Position numbers and translations under genes: made by a program. From Malonomonas sp036526255 (lineage in GTDB: Bacteria > Desulfobacterota > Desulfuromonadia > Desulfuromonadales > Geopsychrobacteraceae): 64,000 bases of DNA. The stretch spans positions 1-64,000 of the forward strand of contig DATCYW010000067.1 of the NCBI GenBank assembly GCA_036526255.1. Reading direction: 5' to 3'. Positions 42,649-50,914 of this stretch are shown one piece after another. The notes below the pieces were generated by a model. That model saw only the letters and a list, made by a program, of their open reading frames with translations. It did not search any database and was not told the DNA's origin. How positions within the stretch are numbered: position 1 is the first letter of the stretch; each line of letters opens with the position of its first letter.

Positions 42649-43152
42649 ATGATGAATCAAAAGCTTGTCGATGCATTTAACAGTCAGATCCAGTTTGAAA
42701 TCCACTCCGCACTGATCTACAAAGCGATGCAGGCCTACTTTGAAGCTGAAGACTTTCCCGGCATGGCCAACTGGATGAACGTTCAGTATCAGGAAGAGTT
42801 GGCCCACGCAGAAAAACTCTTTGCTTATGTCTGTGAAGCGGGCGGCAGAGCAAAAATGCTGGCCATGGGCGAGCCCTGCAATGATTACAAATCGCCGCTG
42901 GCAGTTTTCGAAGCGGCCCTGGCCCATGAGCAGATCGTCACCGGACGGATCAATGACCTGATGGAACTGGCGCAAGAGGTAAAAGATCACGCCGCGCAGA
43001 TCTGCCTGCAGTGGTTCATTACCGAACAACTGGAAGAAGAGGCGAACGCCAACCTGATCATCAAAAAACTCAAGCTGGTTGCCGGAGATGGTCGTGGGCT
43101 GCTGATGGTCGACCAGGAACTGGCCCAACGTGTTTTCGTTCCGATTGTGTAA
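42649..43152 (+). CDS. Non-heme ferritin
   Basis: The 167-residue product is a bacterial FtnA-like iron-storage protein. Ferroxidase-site residues are visible in order: Glu in QIQFEIHSALIY, EExxH in YQEELAHAEKLF, Glu in LAHEQIVTGRIN, and Gln/Glu in FITEQLEEEAN. A GGAGG site precedes the ATG by seven bases. It is followed after 43 bases by a rubrerythrin-like gene on the same strand, a common pairing for iron storage and peroxide defence in anaerobes. Confidence 0.9.
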   Translation: MMNQKLVDAFNSQIQFEIHSALIYKAMQAYFEAEDFPGMANWMNVQYQEELAHAEKLFAYVCEAGGRAKMLAMGEPCNDYKSPLAVFEAALAHEQIVTGRINDLMELAQEVKDHAAQICLQWFITEQLEEEANANLIIKKLKLVAGDGRGLLMVDQELAQRVFVPIV

Positions 43153-43195
43153 GACATAAAATCTAACATTTAAGTCACAAGGAGGAATCACCCAG

Positions 43196-43693
43196 ATGTT
43201 AAATGATGCTGAAATCAAGAAGGCCCTGATCCGCTCGGTCCAGACCGAGAAAAACGCCATGAATTTCTATCAGATTGCCGCCAAGCAGCTGAAAAACGCT
43301 GATGCGATCAAAACCTTTGAACTGCTGGCCCGCGAAGAGCGCGAGCACGCCAAACACTTCTTCGACAAATACACAGGGGACGAGCTGCCCTCTTTTGAAG
43401 AGTTCATCACCGCTGCCCCTGATCAGGGCGGCGAATGGCTTTCGGATCTGGACAAAGCGCTGCTGGCCAACTTCGACGACCGCAAGGCGATGGAGCTGGC
43501 GATGGAAAAAGAGAAGCGCCTCGAAGAGAGTCTGCGTGAAATGGCGGCAAAAATTGAAGATCCCGCTGTTCGCGCCATCTTTGAAGAGAACGCCAAGTCG
43601 ACCCATAACCACTATGTGATTATCGAGTCCGAATACGCCCGCTTGATGGGGATGCCGCACGAGACCGATATCGATACTTTCGTCCGCGAATAG
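43196..43693 (+). CDS. Rubrerythrin-like ferritin-fold diiron protein
   Basis: The 165-residue product has the two diiron half-motifs of the rubrerythrin family, ExxH in REEREHAKHFF near 51 and a second pair in the C-terminal helices (MEKEKRLEESLREMA, FEENAKSTHNHYVIIESEY). It has no C-terminal rubredoxin domain. Such proteins reduce peroxide or handle iron; the electron donor would have to be separate. AAGGAGG precedes the ATG and a strong terminator follows, so ferritin and this gene form a two-gene unit. Confidence 0.82.
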   Translation: MLNDAEIKKALIRSVQTEKNAMNFYQIAAKQLKNADAIKTFELLAREEREHAKHFFDKYTGDELPSFEEFITAAPDQGGEWLSDLDKALLANFDDRKAMELAMEKEKRLEESLREMAAKIEDPAVRAIFEENAKSTHNHYVIIESEYARLMGMPHETDIDTFVRE

Positions 43694-43714
43694 TAACAGC
43701 TTAACAGGCGATTC

Positions 43715-43754
43715 AAAATGTCCCGACAAGCGTAATTGTCGGGACATTTTTTTT
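43715..43754 (+). terminator. Intrinsic terminator after the ferritin/rubrerythrin unit
   Basis: AAAATGTCCCGACAA (43715-43729) and its perfect 15-base complement (43736-43750) flank a six-base loop and are followed by T residues. Confidence 0.92.
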
Positions 43755-43817
43755 AATCCTCACCCACCACCCGGAAGCTTCCTGCTCCTGCCTCGAAACC
43801 GTCTAATAAAACTGCTG

Positions 43818-43847
43818 TTGACAGTTCTGATCCCCCTCCAGTAACTT
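43818..43847 (+). promoter_or_regulatory. Probable sigma-70 promoter for dctQM
   Basis: TTGACA at 43818-43823 is followed after 18 bases by TAACTT at 43842-43847. This lies 36 bases before the small TRAP permease gene. Confidence 0.5.
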
Positions 43848-43882
43848 AAACTGTTTTCATTCCTAGTAATCGCGGAGGCTTC

Positions 43883-44443
43883 ATGAAGGCTGTTGTGTGG
43901 CTTGTACGGCTGATCGACGCACTCAATGACAAGGTCGGTCACTTCGTCGCCTGGCTGACAACCCTGCTGGTTCTGGTTGTCTGTTACGATGTTTTTACCC
44001 GCTATTTCCTCCGCAGCAGCAGCGTTGCCGTACAGGAGCTTGAGTGGCATATCTTTGCGGTCATTTTTCTGCTCGGTGCGGCCTACACCCTCAAACGTGA
44101 CAGCCACGTCCGGGTCGATGTCTTCTATAGCCGCCTGTCACCGCGCGGCAAGGCGCTGATTGATCTGTTCGGCGGCCTGATTTTCCTGATCCCTTTTTCT
44201 TTACTATTGATCTGGGCCAGCCAGGGCTTCATCAACATGAGCTGGTCGATTCAGGAAACCAGCCCCGACCCCGGCGGACTCCCCTACCGTTATCTGCTAA
44301 AAGCGATGATCCCGGCTGGTTTCGTACTTGTGCTGCTGCAGGGGATCGCCGAGACACTACGCGCCTTTTTCACCCTGATCAACCGGCCGCTCAAGACCAC
44401 TGCAACCGAGTCCGATGCCGCAAAGGACAGTCACCATGCCTGA
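43883..44443 (+). CDS. dctQ: TRAP transporter small permease subunit
   Basis: The 186-residue product has the four membrane spans of DctQ-type subunits: FVAWLTTLLVLVVCYDVF, WHIFAVIFLLGAAYTL, LFGGLIFLIPFSLLLIWAS and MIPAGFVLVLLQGIAETL. The family pattern VQELEWHIFAVIFLLGAAYTL followed by HVRVDVFYSRLSPR is clear. TRAP systems import carboxylates using the ion gradient and a periplasmic binding protein. It overlaps the large permease gene by eight bases. The binding protein is encoded just beyond, in the opposite direction. Confidence 0.92.
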   Translation: MKAVVWLVRLIDALNDKVGHFVAWLTTLLVLVVCYDVFTRYFLRSSSVAVQELEWHIFAVIFLLGAAYTLKRDSHVRVDVFYSRLSPRGKALIDLFGGLIFLIPFSLLLIWASQGFINMSWSIQETSPDPGGLPYRYLLKAMIPAGFVLVLLQGIAETLRAFFTLINRPLKTTATESDAAKDSHHA

Positions 44444-45761
44444 GTACATCGCCCTGATCCTGTTCGGTGTCATCTTTGCCCTGCTGCTGCTCGGCTACCC
44501 GGTCGCCTTCACCCTTGGCGGCGTCTCGCTGATTTTCGGTTACTTTACGTTCGGCCTCGGCTTTTTCCAGCTGCTCCCCTTGCGCGTCTGGGGAACCATG
44601 ACCAACTACGTGCTGATCGCCGTGCCGCTGTTTGTTTACATGGGGCTGATGCTCGAAAAATCGGGATTGGCAGAAGAGCTGCTGGAAACCATGGCGATGC
44701 TGTTCGGCAGACTGCGCGGCGGGCTGGCGATCTCGGTGATCGTGGTCGGTGCGGTGCTGGCTGCCTCAACCGGGATCGTCGGCGCCACCGTGGTCACCAT
44801 GGGGCTGCTCTCGCTGCCGACCATGCTCAAGCGTGGCTATTCTCCGGAACTGGCGACCGGCACCATCTGCGCCGCCGGCACCCTGGGGCAGATCATCCCG
44901 CCGTCCATCGTACTGGTCCTGCTGGGGAGCGTGATGAACATCTCCATCGGTGACATGTTCATCGGCGCGATCATCCCCGGCTTGCTGCTGGTCGCGCTCT
45001 ATATTCTCTGGATTCTGCTGATCGCTTTTATCCGCCCGAAATCGGCACCGGCCATGCCGCCAGAAGAGCTGGCTGATTTTCGCGCCAGCGGCATGTATCG
45101 CCGCATCCTGCGAGCCTTTTTGCTGCCGTTTTTCCTGATACTGGCGGTGCTGGGATCGATCTTCGCCGGGATCGCCTCCCCCACCGAGGCGGCCGCGGTC
45201 GGTGCGCTGGGTGCCACATTACTCACCATCTGGCAGAAAAAACTCAACCTGCAGACCCTGCGCGAGGTCATGCGCGGCACCACCACCCTGACCTGCATGG
45301 TCTTCATTCTGCTGGTCGGCGCCACCGCCTTCGGGCTGGTGTTTCGCGGTCTCGGCGGCGACAACTACATCACTCGGCTGATCATGGACGCGGGACTTGA
45401 GCCGCATCATTTTCTGCTGATCGTCATGCTGGCAGTTTTCGTCGCCGGATTTTTCATCGACTTCATCGAGATCACCTTTATCATTGTTCCGGTGGTCACG
45501 CCGATTTTTCAACAGATGGGGGTTGATCTGCTCTGGGTCGGCATCCTGCTGGCGATGAATCTGCAGACCTCGTTCCTCACGCCGCCGTTCGGATTTTCGC
45601 TGTTCTACCTCAAAGGAGTGGCACCACCGCAGGTCACGACCGCCCATATCTACCGCGGCATCATCCCTTTTATCCTGATCCAGCTCTCCTGTCTGGCAAT
45701 GGTCATCTTCTGGCCGGAGACGGTGACCTGGCTGCCGAAGGCTATGGCCTCAAAACCCTGA
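44436..45761 (+). CDS. dctM: TRAP transporter large permease subunit
   Basis: The 441-residue product is the transport channel of the TRAP system, with about 12 membrane spans. Family motifs include GYPVAFTLGGVSLIFG, YVLIAVPLFVYMGLMLEKSG, AASTGIVGATVVTMGLLSLP, AAGTLGQIIPPSIVLVLLG, ASPTEAAAVGALGA and FLTPPFGFSLFYLKG. The ATG at 44436 overlaps the dctQ stop; an upstream in-frame start lies within dctQ. A terminator follows. Confidence 0.94.
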   Translation: MPEYIALILFGVIFALLLLGYPVAFTLGGVSLIFGYFTFGLGFFQLLPLRVWGTMTNYVLIAVPLFVYMGLMLEKSGLAEELLETMAMLFGRLRGGLAISVIVVGAVLAASTGIVGATVVTMGLLSLPTMLKRGYSPELATGTICAAGTLGQIIPPSIVLVLLGSVMNISIGDMFIGAIIPGLLLVALYILWILLIAFIRPKSAPAMPPEELADFRASGMYRRILRAFLLPFFLILAVLGSIFAGIASPTEAAAVGALGATLLTIWQKKLNLQTLREVMRGTTTLTCMVFILLVGATAFGLVFRGLGGDNYITRLIMDAGLEPHHFLLIVMLAVFVAGFFIDFIEITFIIVPVVTPIFQQMGVDLLWVGILLAMNLQTSFLTPPFGFSLFYLKGVAPPQVTTAHIYRGIIPFILIQLSCLAMVIFWPETVTWLPKAMASKP

Positions 45762-45783
45762 GCAAGGCCTTTCGCTGCGACGC

Positions 45784-45815
45784 AAAAAGGCCCCACCAGC
45801 TGGCGGGGCCTTTTT
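45784..45815. terminator. Bidirectional terminator between dctM and dctP
   Basis: AAAAAGGCCCC and GGGGCCTTTTT form an 11-base stem around a nearly palindromic CCAGCTGG centre. It serves both converging genes. Confidence 0.92.
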
Positions 45816-45838
45816 GATTGCTCTTGCGGGCTGATGAA

Positions 45839-46933
45839 TCAGTCGAACAGTGAGGCGTAGGCCACCTCGGAGATTTTCCCCCAGGCCTGATGCTGCCTCT
45901 GGAACTTGCTGAAACTCTCGTAGACCTTCTTGCTCATCGGGTCACTGGCAACAACTTCGGCGATAACTTCGTCGGCATAGACACGCAACTGCTTGAGAAC
46001 CTCTTTCGGGAAGGTTCTTAGCTGAACCCCTTCCTCCTTGACCAATTTATCGAGATAGAGGTTGTTCTGGGTTTCAGACTCGCAGAGCATCCACATATTC
46101 GACGCAACTGCGGCGGTTGTAACGATCTCCTGCAGATCTTTAGGCAGCGCCTCGAAGGCCTTCTTGTTGACGAAGGATTCGAGAACCGTACCCGGCTCAT
46201 GCCAACCCGGCGAGTAGTAGTACTTGGCGACCTTGTGGAAGCCCATCTTGTAATCGTTATAGGGACCGACCCACTCGGTCGCATCGATAACGCCGCGCTC
46301 CAGGTTGGTGTAAAGCTCGCCACCGGGCGAGAGCACCGCGGTACCGCCGGCTTTCGCGAGTACTTTGCCGCCCAGACCGGGGATCCGCATCTTCAGCCCT
46401 TTGAAGTCGGAGATGCTGTTGATTTCACGGTTGAACCAGCCACCCATCTGCACACCGGTATTACCCGCCAGCATCGGTTTGAGGTTGAACGGCGCGTAAA
46501 GCTCTTCCCAAAGCTTCATGCCGCCGCCGGTGTACAACCAGGCGTTCATGCCTTGGGCATTCATGCCGAAAGGGACTGCGGCAAAAAACTGAGCGGCGGG
46601 GGCCTTGCCGGCCCAGTAATATGCCGCGCCGTGCCCCATCTCAACCATCCCCTGACTGACCGCATCAAAAGCTTGCAACGGCGGAACCAGTTCGCCACCA
46701 CCGTAAACCTGGACCTTGAGACGACCACCGGACATGACTCCGATCATCTCGGCCAATTTGTCGGCGCCCTCACCCAGTAGCGGAAAGTGCGGCGGCCAGG
46801 TGGTCACCATCTTCCAGTTGTAGGTTTTTTCAGCACGGACAATTGCCGGTGCCCCAACAGTCGTCACTGTTGCGACAGCGGCAGTAGCAACAGTCGCTTT
46901 TTTCAGAAAATCCCGCCGATTACTTTTCTCCAT
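45839..46933 (-). CDS. dctP: TRAP transporter periplasmic binding protein, Tat-exported
   Basis: The 364-residue product starts with a twin-arginine signal, SNRRDFLKKA, cut after a VRA-type site. The mature part is a DctP-family binding protein (SGGRLKVQVYGGGELVPPLQAFDAV, LKMRIPGLGGKVLAKAGG, LERGVIDATEWVGPYNDYKMGF, SPGWHEPGTVL). The VIDATEWVGPYND and PGWHEPG segments resemble the TakP/lactate-binding subgroup, so the substrate is probably a 2-oxo- or hydroxy-acid such as pyruvate or lactate (inference). The gene converges on dctQM rather than sharing their operon, and has its own promoter. Confidence 0.88.
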   Translation of the reverse strand: MEKSNRRDFLKKATVATAAVATVTTVGAPAIVRAEKTYNWKMVTTWPPHFPLLGEGADKLAEMIGVMSGGRLKVQVYGGGELVPPLQAFDAVSQGMVEMGHGAAYYWAGKAPAAQFFAAVPFGMNAQGMNAWLYTGGGMKLWEELYAPFNLKPMLAGNTGVQMGGWFNREINSISDFKGLKMRIPGLGGKVLAKAGGTAVLSPGGELYTNLERGVIDATEWVGPYNDYKMGFHKVAKYYYSPGWHEPGTVLESFVNKKAFEALPKDLQEIVTTAAVASNMWMLCESETQNNLYLDKLVKEEGVQLRTFPKEVLKQLRVYADEVIAEVVASDPMSKKVYESFSKFQRQHQAWGKISEVAYASLFD

Positions 46934-46983
46934 AGCATTCCTCCTGGTGAGTGAATAAAGAGCTTTCGGGACAGCAGTGCAAA

Positions 46984-47012
46984 AGGATAAGACGATGTTT
47001 TAGCTTTGTCAA
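46984..47012 (-). promoter_or_regulatory. Sigma-70 promoter for dctP
   Basis: The minus strand has TTGACA (47012-47007) and TATCCT (46989-46984) 17 bases apart, about 50 bases ahead of the dctP start, with an AGGAGG ribosome-binding site in between. Confidence 0.65.
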
Positions 47013-47075
47013 ACGATCCCGTGGCAGTTTAAACAGAATCTGAGCATTTCAAGACAGCCGCCGGACAGACCTTAA

Positions 47076-48539
47076 CTATCTGCCCGCCGGATCGGTCAGC
47101 TCGACAATAAAGGTCGCGCCGCCCCCCGGAGTCTCTTCGACCCAGGCATCCCCCTGATAGACCCGGGCGATTTTGGCGACAGTCGCCAGACCGATTCCGG
47201 TGCCGGACAAACCGGAGCTGCTGCTCCCCCGCTTGAATGGCTCAAAAATAACCTCCCGCTCATCTGCGGGAACGCCGGGACCGTGATCAACCACCTCATA
47301 ACGTACTCGGCCAGGGAACTGCTGCCCCCTGACTTCGATTTGCGGATTGCTGCGCGCCGCGTATTTCAGCGCATTGCCCAGCAGGTTGCGAAACAGATCG
47401 AATAACAGTGACTCAGGGATACGGATCTTCGGCAAGCTGGCAATCTGCACCCGAGCATGCCGCTCAAGCACTTTATCCGCTAACTCCAGCAACACATCCT
47501 CGACGATGTCAGACACGTTCTGTTGCTGCTCTGGAAGCTTCAGCTGACCAACCCTCGCCAGTGTCAACAGGTCCTCCAGCAGCACTGTCATTCGTCCGGC
47601 GGTCTGCTTGATCTCGGTCAGGCAGTCGCGACCGAGATCGTCAAGCTGGTCCTTATAACGATCCTCAAGGATCTCGGCAAACCCGACCAAGGGCGTCAGT
47701 GGTGAGCGCAGATCGTGAGAAACAGTCGAAACAAAAGCATCCAATTCGCGGTTAACCTGTTTCAGCTGCCGCTCGGCAGCCTTGCGATTGGTAATATCGC
47801 GAAATACCGCCAACTTGTGAGTCGGCTTATCGCTCAGCGGAAATGGGGTATGCATGACTTCGTATTCACAACCGTTCTTTTGCAGATAGCGATCCCGCTG
47901 CACAACCTCTCCATGCAGAACCGCTGACAGTGGACAATCACAGCAGACAGAATCTTCATCATACAAAACCCGGTAGCAGAGTCGCCCCTCTATATCGCCG
48001 AAAAGATCGTGCATAGCACGATTCAGAAAGGTAATTTCATAGGCCGCGTTACAGATATAGACCGGATCGGTCATCCCGTCGAGAACAGAGCGCAGGCTGG
48101 CTTTTTCCAGTTGCAGCTCGCGGGTCCGTTCGTCAACTGCCGAGCGCAGACTGCTCTCGAGCTCTTTCTGCCGAGAGATATCTACAAAAGCCTCGATTCC
48201 ACCAATCACCTGCCCCTGATCATCCCGCAGCAGATCGAAATTCTTGTTCAGCTCGACCCGGTGGCCATCTTTATGCTGGACCGAACAGCTGATCCCGATC
48301 ACCGGCTTCTTGATCGTCTCCATAAAGAGACCGCATTTTTTGGTACAGGGGATTCCTTCGAGAAAGGAGCAATGCCGACCGACCGCCTCAGCCGCGCTGT
48401 AGCCGGTAATCCGTTCGGCTTCGGCGTTCCAGTAGGCAACGTTACGCTCGATATCGACCAGAAACAGACCGGTCGGTATCGTCTGCAGCAGCGTCTCAAG
48501 CGGGTATTCAGCAAAAAATCGTTGCAGATTCTTATCCAT
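47076..48539 (-). CDS. Cytoplasmic PAS-PAS sensor histidine kinase
   Basis: The 487-residue product has two PAS domains (PTGLFLVDIERNVAYWNAEA near 22 and ITDPVYIC-like DGMTDPVYICNAAYEITFLN near 155), each with extra cysteines (FLEGIPCTKKCGLF and DEDSVCCDCPLSAV) that could bind metal or respond to redox. HisKA follows (VSTVSHDLRSPLTPLVGFAE) and a HATPase domain with DHGPGVP and SGTGIGLATV. It has no membrane span. The ATG at 48539 follows AGGAT; an upstream in-frame start at 48557 is less likely. No response regulator is adjacent. Position beside dctP is suggestive only. Confidence 0.88.
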   Translation of the reverse strand: MDKNLQRFFAEYPLETLLQTIPTGLFLVDIERNVAYWNAEAERITGYSAAEAVGRHCSFLEGIPCTKKCGLFMETIKKPVIGISCSVQHKDGHRVELNKNFDLLRDDQGQVIGGIEAFVDISRQKELESSLRSAVDERTRELQLEKASLRSVLDGMTDPVYICNAAYEITFLNRAMHDLFGDIEGRLCYRVLYDEDSVCCDCPLSAVLHGEVVQRDRYLQKNGCEYEVMHTPFPLSDKPTHKLAVFRDITNRKAAERQLKQVNRELDAFVSTVSHDLRSPLTPLVGFAEILEDRYKDQLDDLGRDCLTEIKQTAGRMTVLLEDLLTLARVGQLKLPEQQQNVSDIVEDVLLELADKVLERHARVQIASLPKIRIPESLLFDLFRNLLGNALKYAARSNPQIEVRGQQFPGRVRYEVVDHGPGVPADEREVIFEPFKRGSSSSGLSGTGIGLATVAKIARVYQGDAWVEETPGGGATFIVELTDPAGR

Positions 48540-48632
48540 CTTGGAATCCTGGCACAAAGCATCACATCTGACTCAGCTGAAAAAAACTATAACAGCCGAG
48601 CCTGAAATGACCACCCTGTTTTTCCGGGACGA

Positions 48633-49364
48633 TTACTGCCGCGATTCGCTCGGCGCCCGACCGACAACTGCGACCTGAACCTCAGCGGCACCCTTATCCA
48701 ACAGCAGCCGGCTTGCGGCTGCTACGGTAGCGCCGGTGGTCATGACGTCATCGACCAACAGGACTCTCTCGCCGTTCAAAGGCCCGGCCAGACTGAAAGC
48801 GCGGCGCAGGTTCTTCTCCCGTTCCGGGGCGGAGAGCCCCTGCTGTTGCAGGGTATCGCGCGTCTTCAGTAGCAGATCGGCAACCACCGGCAGGCCGCGC
48901 AGCCTGCCGACCTCTCTGGCTAACAACAGCGACTGGTTATAACTGCGTTGTCGCAATCGCCGACCGTGCAAAGGAACCGGCACAATCAGATCACTGCAAC
49001 AATCTGGTGCAAGTGCCCGATTGAGCAGCTCTGCCAGCGGCCGGTCAAGACCAACCTTTTGATTGAATTTGAATTGATGAATAGCTTTGCGCAGAGCAAG
49101 GTCATAAAGCCCGGCACAATAAACTTTAACGAAAGGGGGAGAGCTGAGACTGCAGCGGCCACAGAGATGGGAGCTGTTATCCTGACCAAGAAACGGCAGC
49201 GCGCAGCGTGGGCAATGTGCGGACGGGAGGGGTTTAAAACCGAGCAGGCAGCTGGCGCAGAAAGGATGCTGCCTGCCACTGTCCAGGCTGCCGCTGCTCA
49301 GCGGACAGGCGGCCGGGAAAAGCTGGTTTGCCAGCCATGCGATACTACGTTTCAACCCTGGCAA
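48633..49364 (-). CDS. comF: ComF-family phosphoribosyltransferase-like protein
   Basis: The 243-residue product has N-terminal cysteine pairs forming a zinc ribbon (FCASC, CPRC, CGRC) and a C-terminal phosphoribosyltransferase-type domain with LIVPVPLHGRRLRQRSYNQS and VLLVDDVMTTGATVAAAS. ComF members take part in DNA uptake in competent species; in others the role is unclear. It lies 21 bases past gpmI on the same strand. Confidence 0.88.
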   Translation of the reverse strand: MPGLKRSIAWLANQLFPAACPLSSGSLDSGRQHPFCASCLLGFKPLPSAHCPRCALPFLGQDNSSHLCGRCSLSSPPFVKVYCAGLYDLALRKAIHQFKFNQKVGLDRPLAELLNRALAPDCCSDLIVPVPLHGRRLRQRSYNQSLLLAREVGRLRGLPVVADLLLKTRDTLQQQGLSAPEREKNLRRAFSLAGPLNGERVLLVDDVMTTGATVAAASRLLLDKGAAEVQVAVVGRAPSESRQ

Positions 49365-49385
49365 GCCCCCCTCCTGCCGAGTCGG

Positions 49386-50912
49386 TCAGTCGCCCAACAG
49401 GGAGCGGCCGGTCATCGCCGCAGGCGGCGGAACATTGAGCAGTTCGAGAATGGTCGGGGCCAGATCGGCCAGGATTCCAGCCTGTAGCTGGCGCTGCGGT
49501 TGTTGCGGATCGACAAAGATCAGCGGCACCCGGTTGGTGGTGTGCGCGGTATGTGGCCCGCCATTGGCATCGGTCATCTGCTCGCAATTGCCATGATCGG
49601 CGGTGATCAACAGGCTACCACCGGCAGCCGTCACCGCATCGACCACCCGTCGCAGGCAGCGATCAACCGTCTCCACCGCCTCAATCGCCGCGGAGAGGAC
49701 ACCGGTATGACCGACCATGTCGGGGTTGGCGAAATTCAAGATGATCAGCTGGTATTCTTCAGATTCAACCCGCCTGACCACCTCATCCGTCACCTCAACC
49801 GCACTCATCGCCGGCTTCAGGTCGTACGTGGCAACATCCTGCGGCGAAGGGATCAGCACCCGGTCCTCTCCCGGCCAGGCATGTTCGACACCACCGTTAA
49901 AGAAAAAAGTGACGTGGGCGTACTTTTCGGTCTCGGCGATCCGCAGCTGTTTCATCCCCGCACGGGAAACAACCTCCGCCAGCAGGTCCGGATAAGTTTC
50001 CGGCGCAAAAGCGACCGGCAACCCGAAGCTTTCGTCATATTCGGTCAGGCAGACGAAATCGACCAGCTGCGGAATTTTACTGCGTAGAAAACCATTGAAC
50101 TGCACTTCAGTCAAAGCGCGGGTCAGCTCACGCGCCCGGTCGGCGCGAAAGTTAAAAAAGATCACGCCGTCGCCGTCATCGATGGTGCCAGAGGGGCCAA
50201 CCACCCGCGGTTCGACAAACTCATCGGTCTGGCCTGCGGCGTAAGCGGCTTCGATCGCTGCAGCCGAGCTCTCTGCTGCTTCGCCAACACCGGCAGTCAA
50301 CGCCAGATAGGCTTTTTCAACCCGGTTCCAGCGATTGTCGCGATCCATCGCCCAGTAGCGCCCGGTGATGGTCGCGACTCGACCGAGGCCGATTGCAGTC
50401 AGTTCGGTTTCCAGTTGCTGCAGGTAGCCTGCGCCACTGCTCGGCGGCGTGTCTCGGCCATCCATAAAAGCGTGAACGCAGACATCGCTGACACCAAGCT
50501 GCTTAGCCATGCGAATCAGGGCATAAAGGTGGGTATTGTGTGAATGGACGCCGCCGTCGGAGAGCAGGCCGAGCAGATGCAGTTTGCCGCCGGATTCAAC
50601 CAGCTGCTGACAAACCTTGCTTAACACCGGATTTCCCAGCAGGCTGCCGTCTTCACAGGCCAGGCTGATACGGGTCAGCTCCTGATAAATGATCCGACCG
50701 GCACCAATATTCAGGTGGCCGACCTCCGAGTTGCCCATCTGGCCGTCCGGCAGTCCGACATCACGGCCGGATGCTCCGAGCTGAGTGTTCGGCCAGTTGC
50801 TGCGCAGGTCGTCCATAACCGGGGTCTGTGCCTGACAGGCAGCATTGTTGTCACAACGCTCGCTGATCCCCCAGCCATCCAGAATAACCAGCGCCACCGG
50901 GCCGCGTGACAT
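49386..50912 (-). CDS. gpmI: 2,3-bisphosphoglycerate-independent phosphoglycerate mutase
   Basis: GpmI interconverts 3- and 2-phosphoglycerate with two manganese ions. The 508-residue product shows the N-terminal metal site LVILDGWG, the catalytic serine in GNSEVGHLNIGAGR near 62, HAFMDGRDTPP, ITGRYWAMDRDNRW, NFRADRARELTRA, and the C-terminal metal site LNFANPDMVGHTG with LLITADHGNCEQM. Length is standard. It follows the LapA-LapB-like gene directly. Confidence 0.96.
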   Translation of the reverse strand: MSRGPVALVILDGWGISERCDNNAACQAQTPVMDDLRSNWPNTQLGASGRDVGLPDGQMGNSEVGHLNIGAGRIIYQELTRISLACEDGSLLGNPVLSKVCQQLVESGGKLHLLGLLSDGGVHSHNTHLYALIRMAKQLGVSDVCVHAFMDGRDTPPSSGAGYLQQLETELTAIGLGRVATITGRYWAMDRDNRWNRVEKAYLALTAGVGEAAESSAAAIEAAYAAGQTDEFVEPRVVGPSGTIDDGDGVIFFNFRADRARELTRALTEVQFNGFLRSKIPQLVDFVCLTEYDESFGLPVAFAPETYPDLLAEVVSRAGMKQLRIAETEKYAHVTFFFNGGVEHAWPGEDRVLIPSPQDVATYDLKPAMSAVEVTDEVVRRVESEEYQLIILNFANPDMVGHTGVLSAAIEAVETVDRCLRRVVDAVTAAGGSLLITADHGNCEQMTDANGGPHTAHTTNRVPLIFVDPQQPQRQLQAGILADLAPTILELLNVPPPAAMTGRSLLGD

Positions 50913-50914
50913 AT

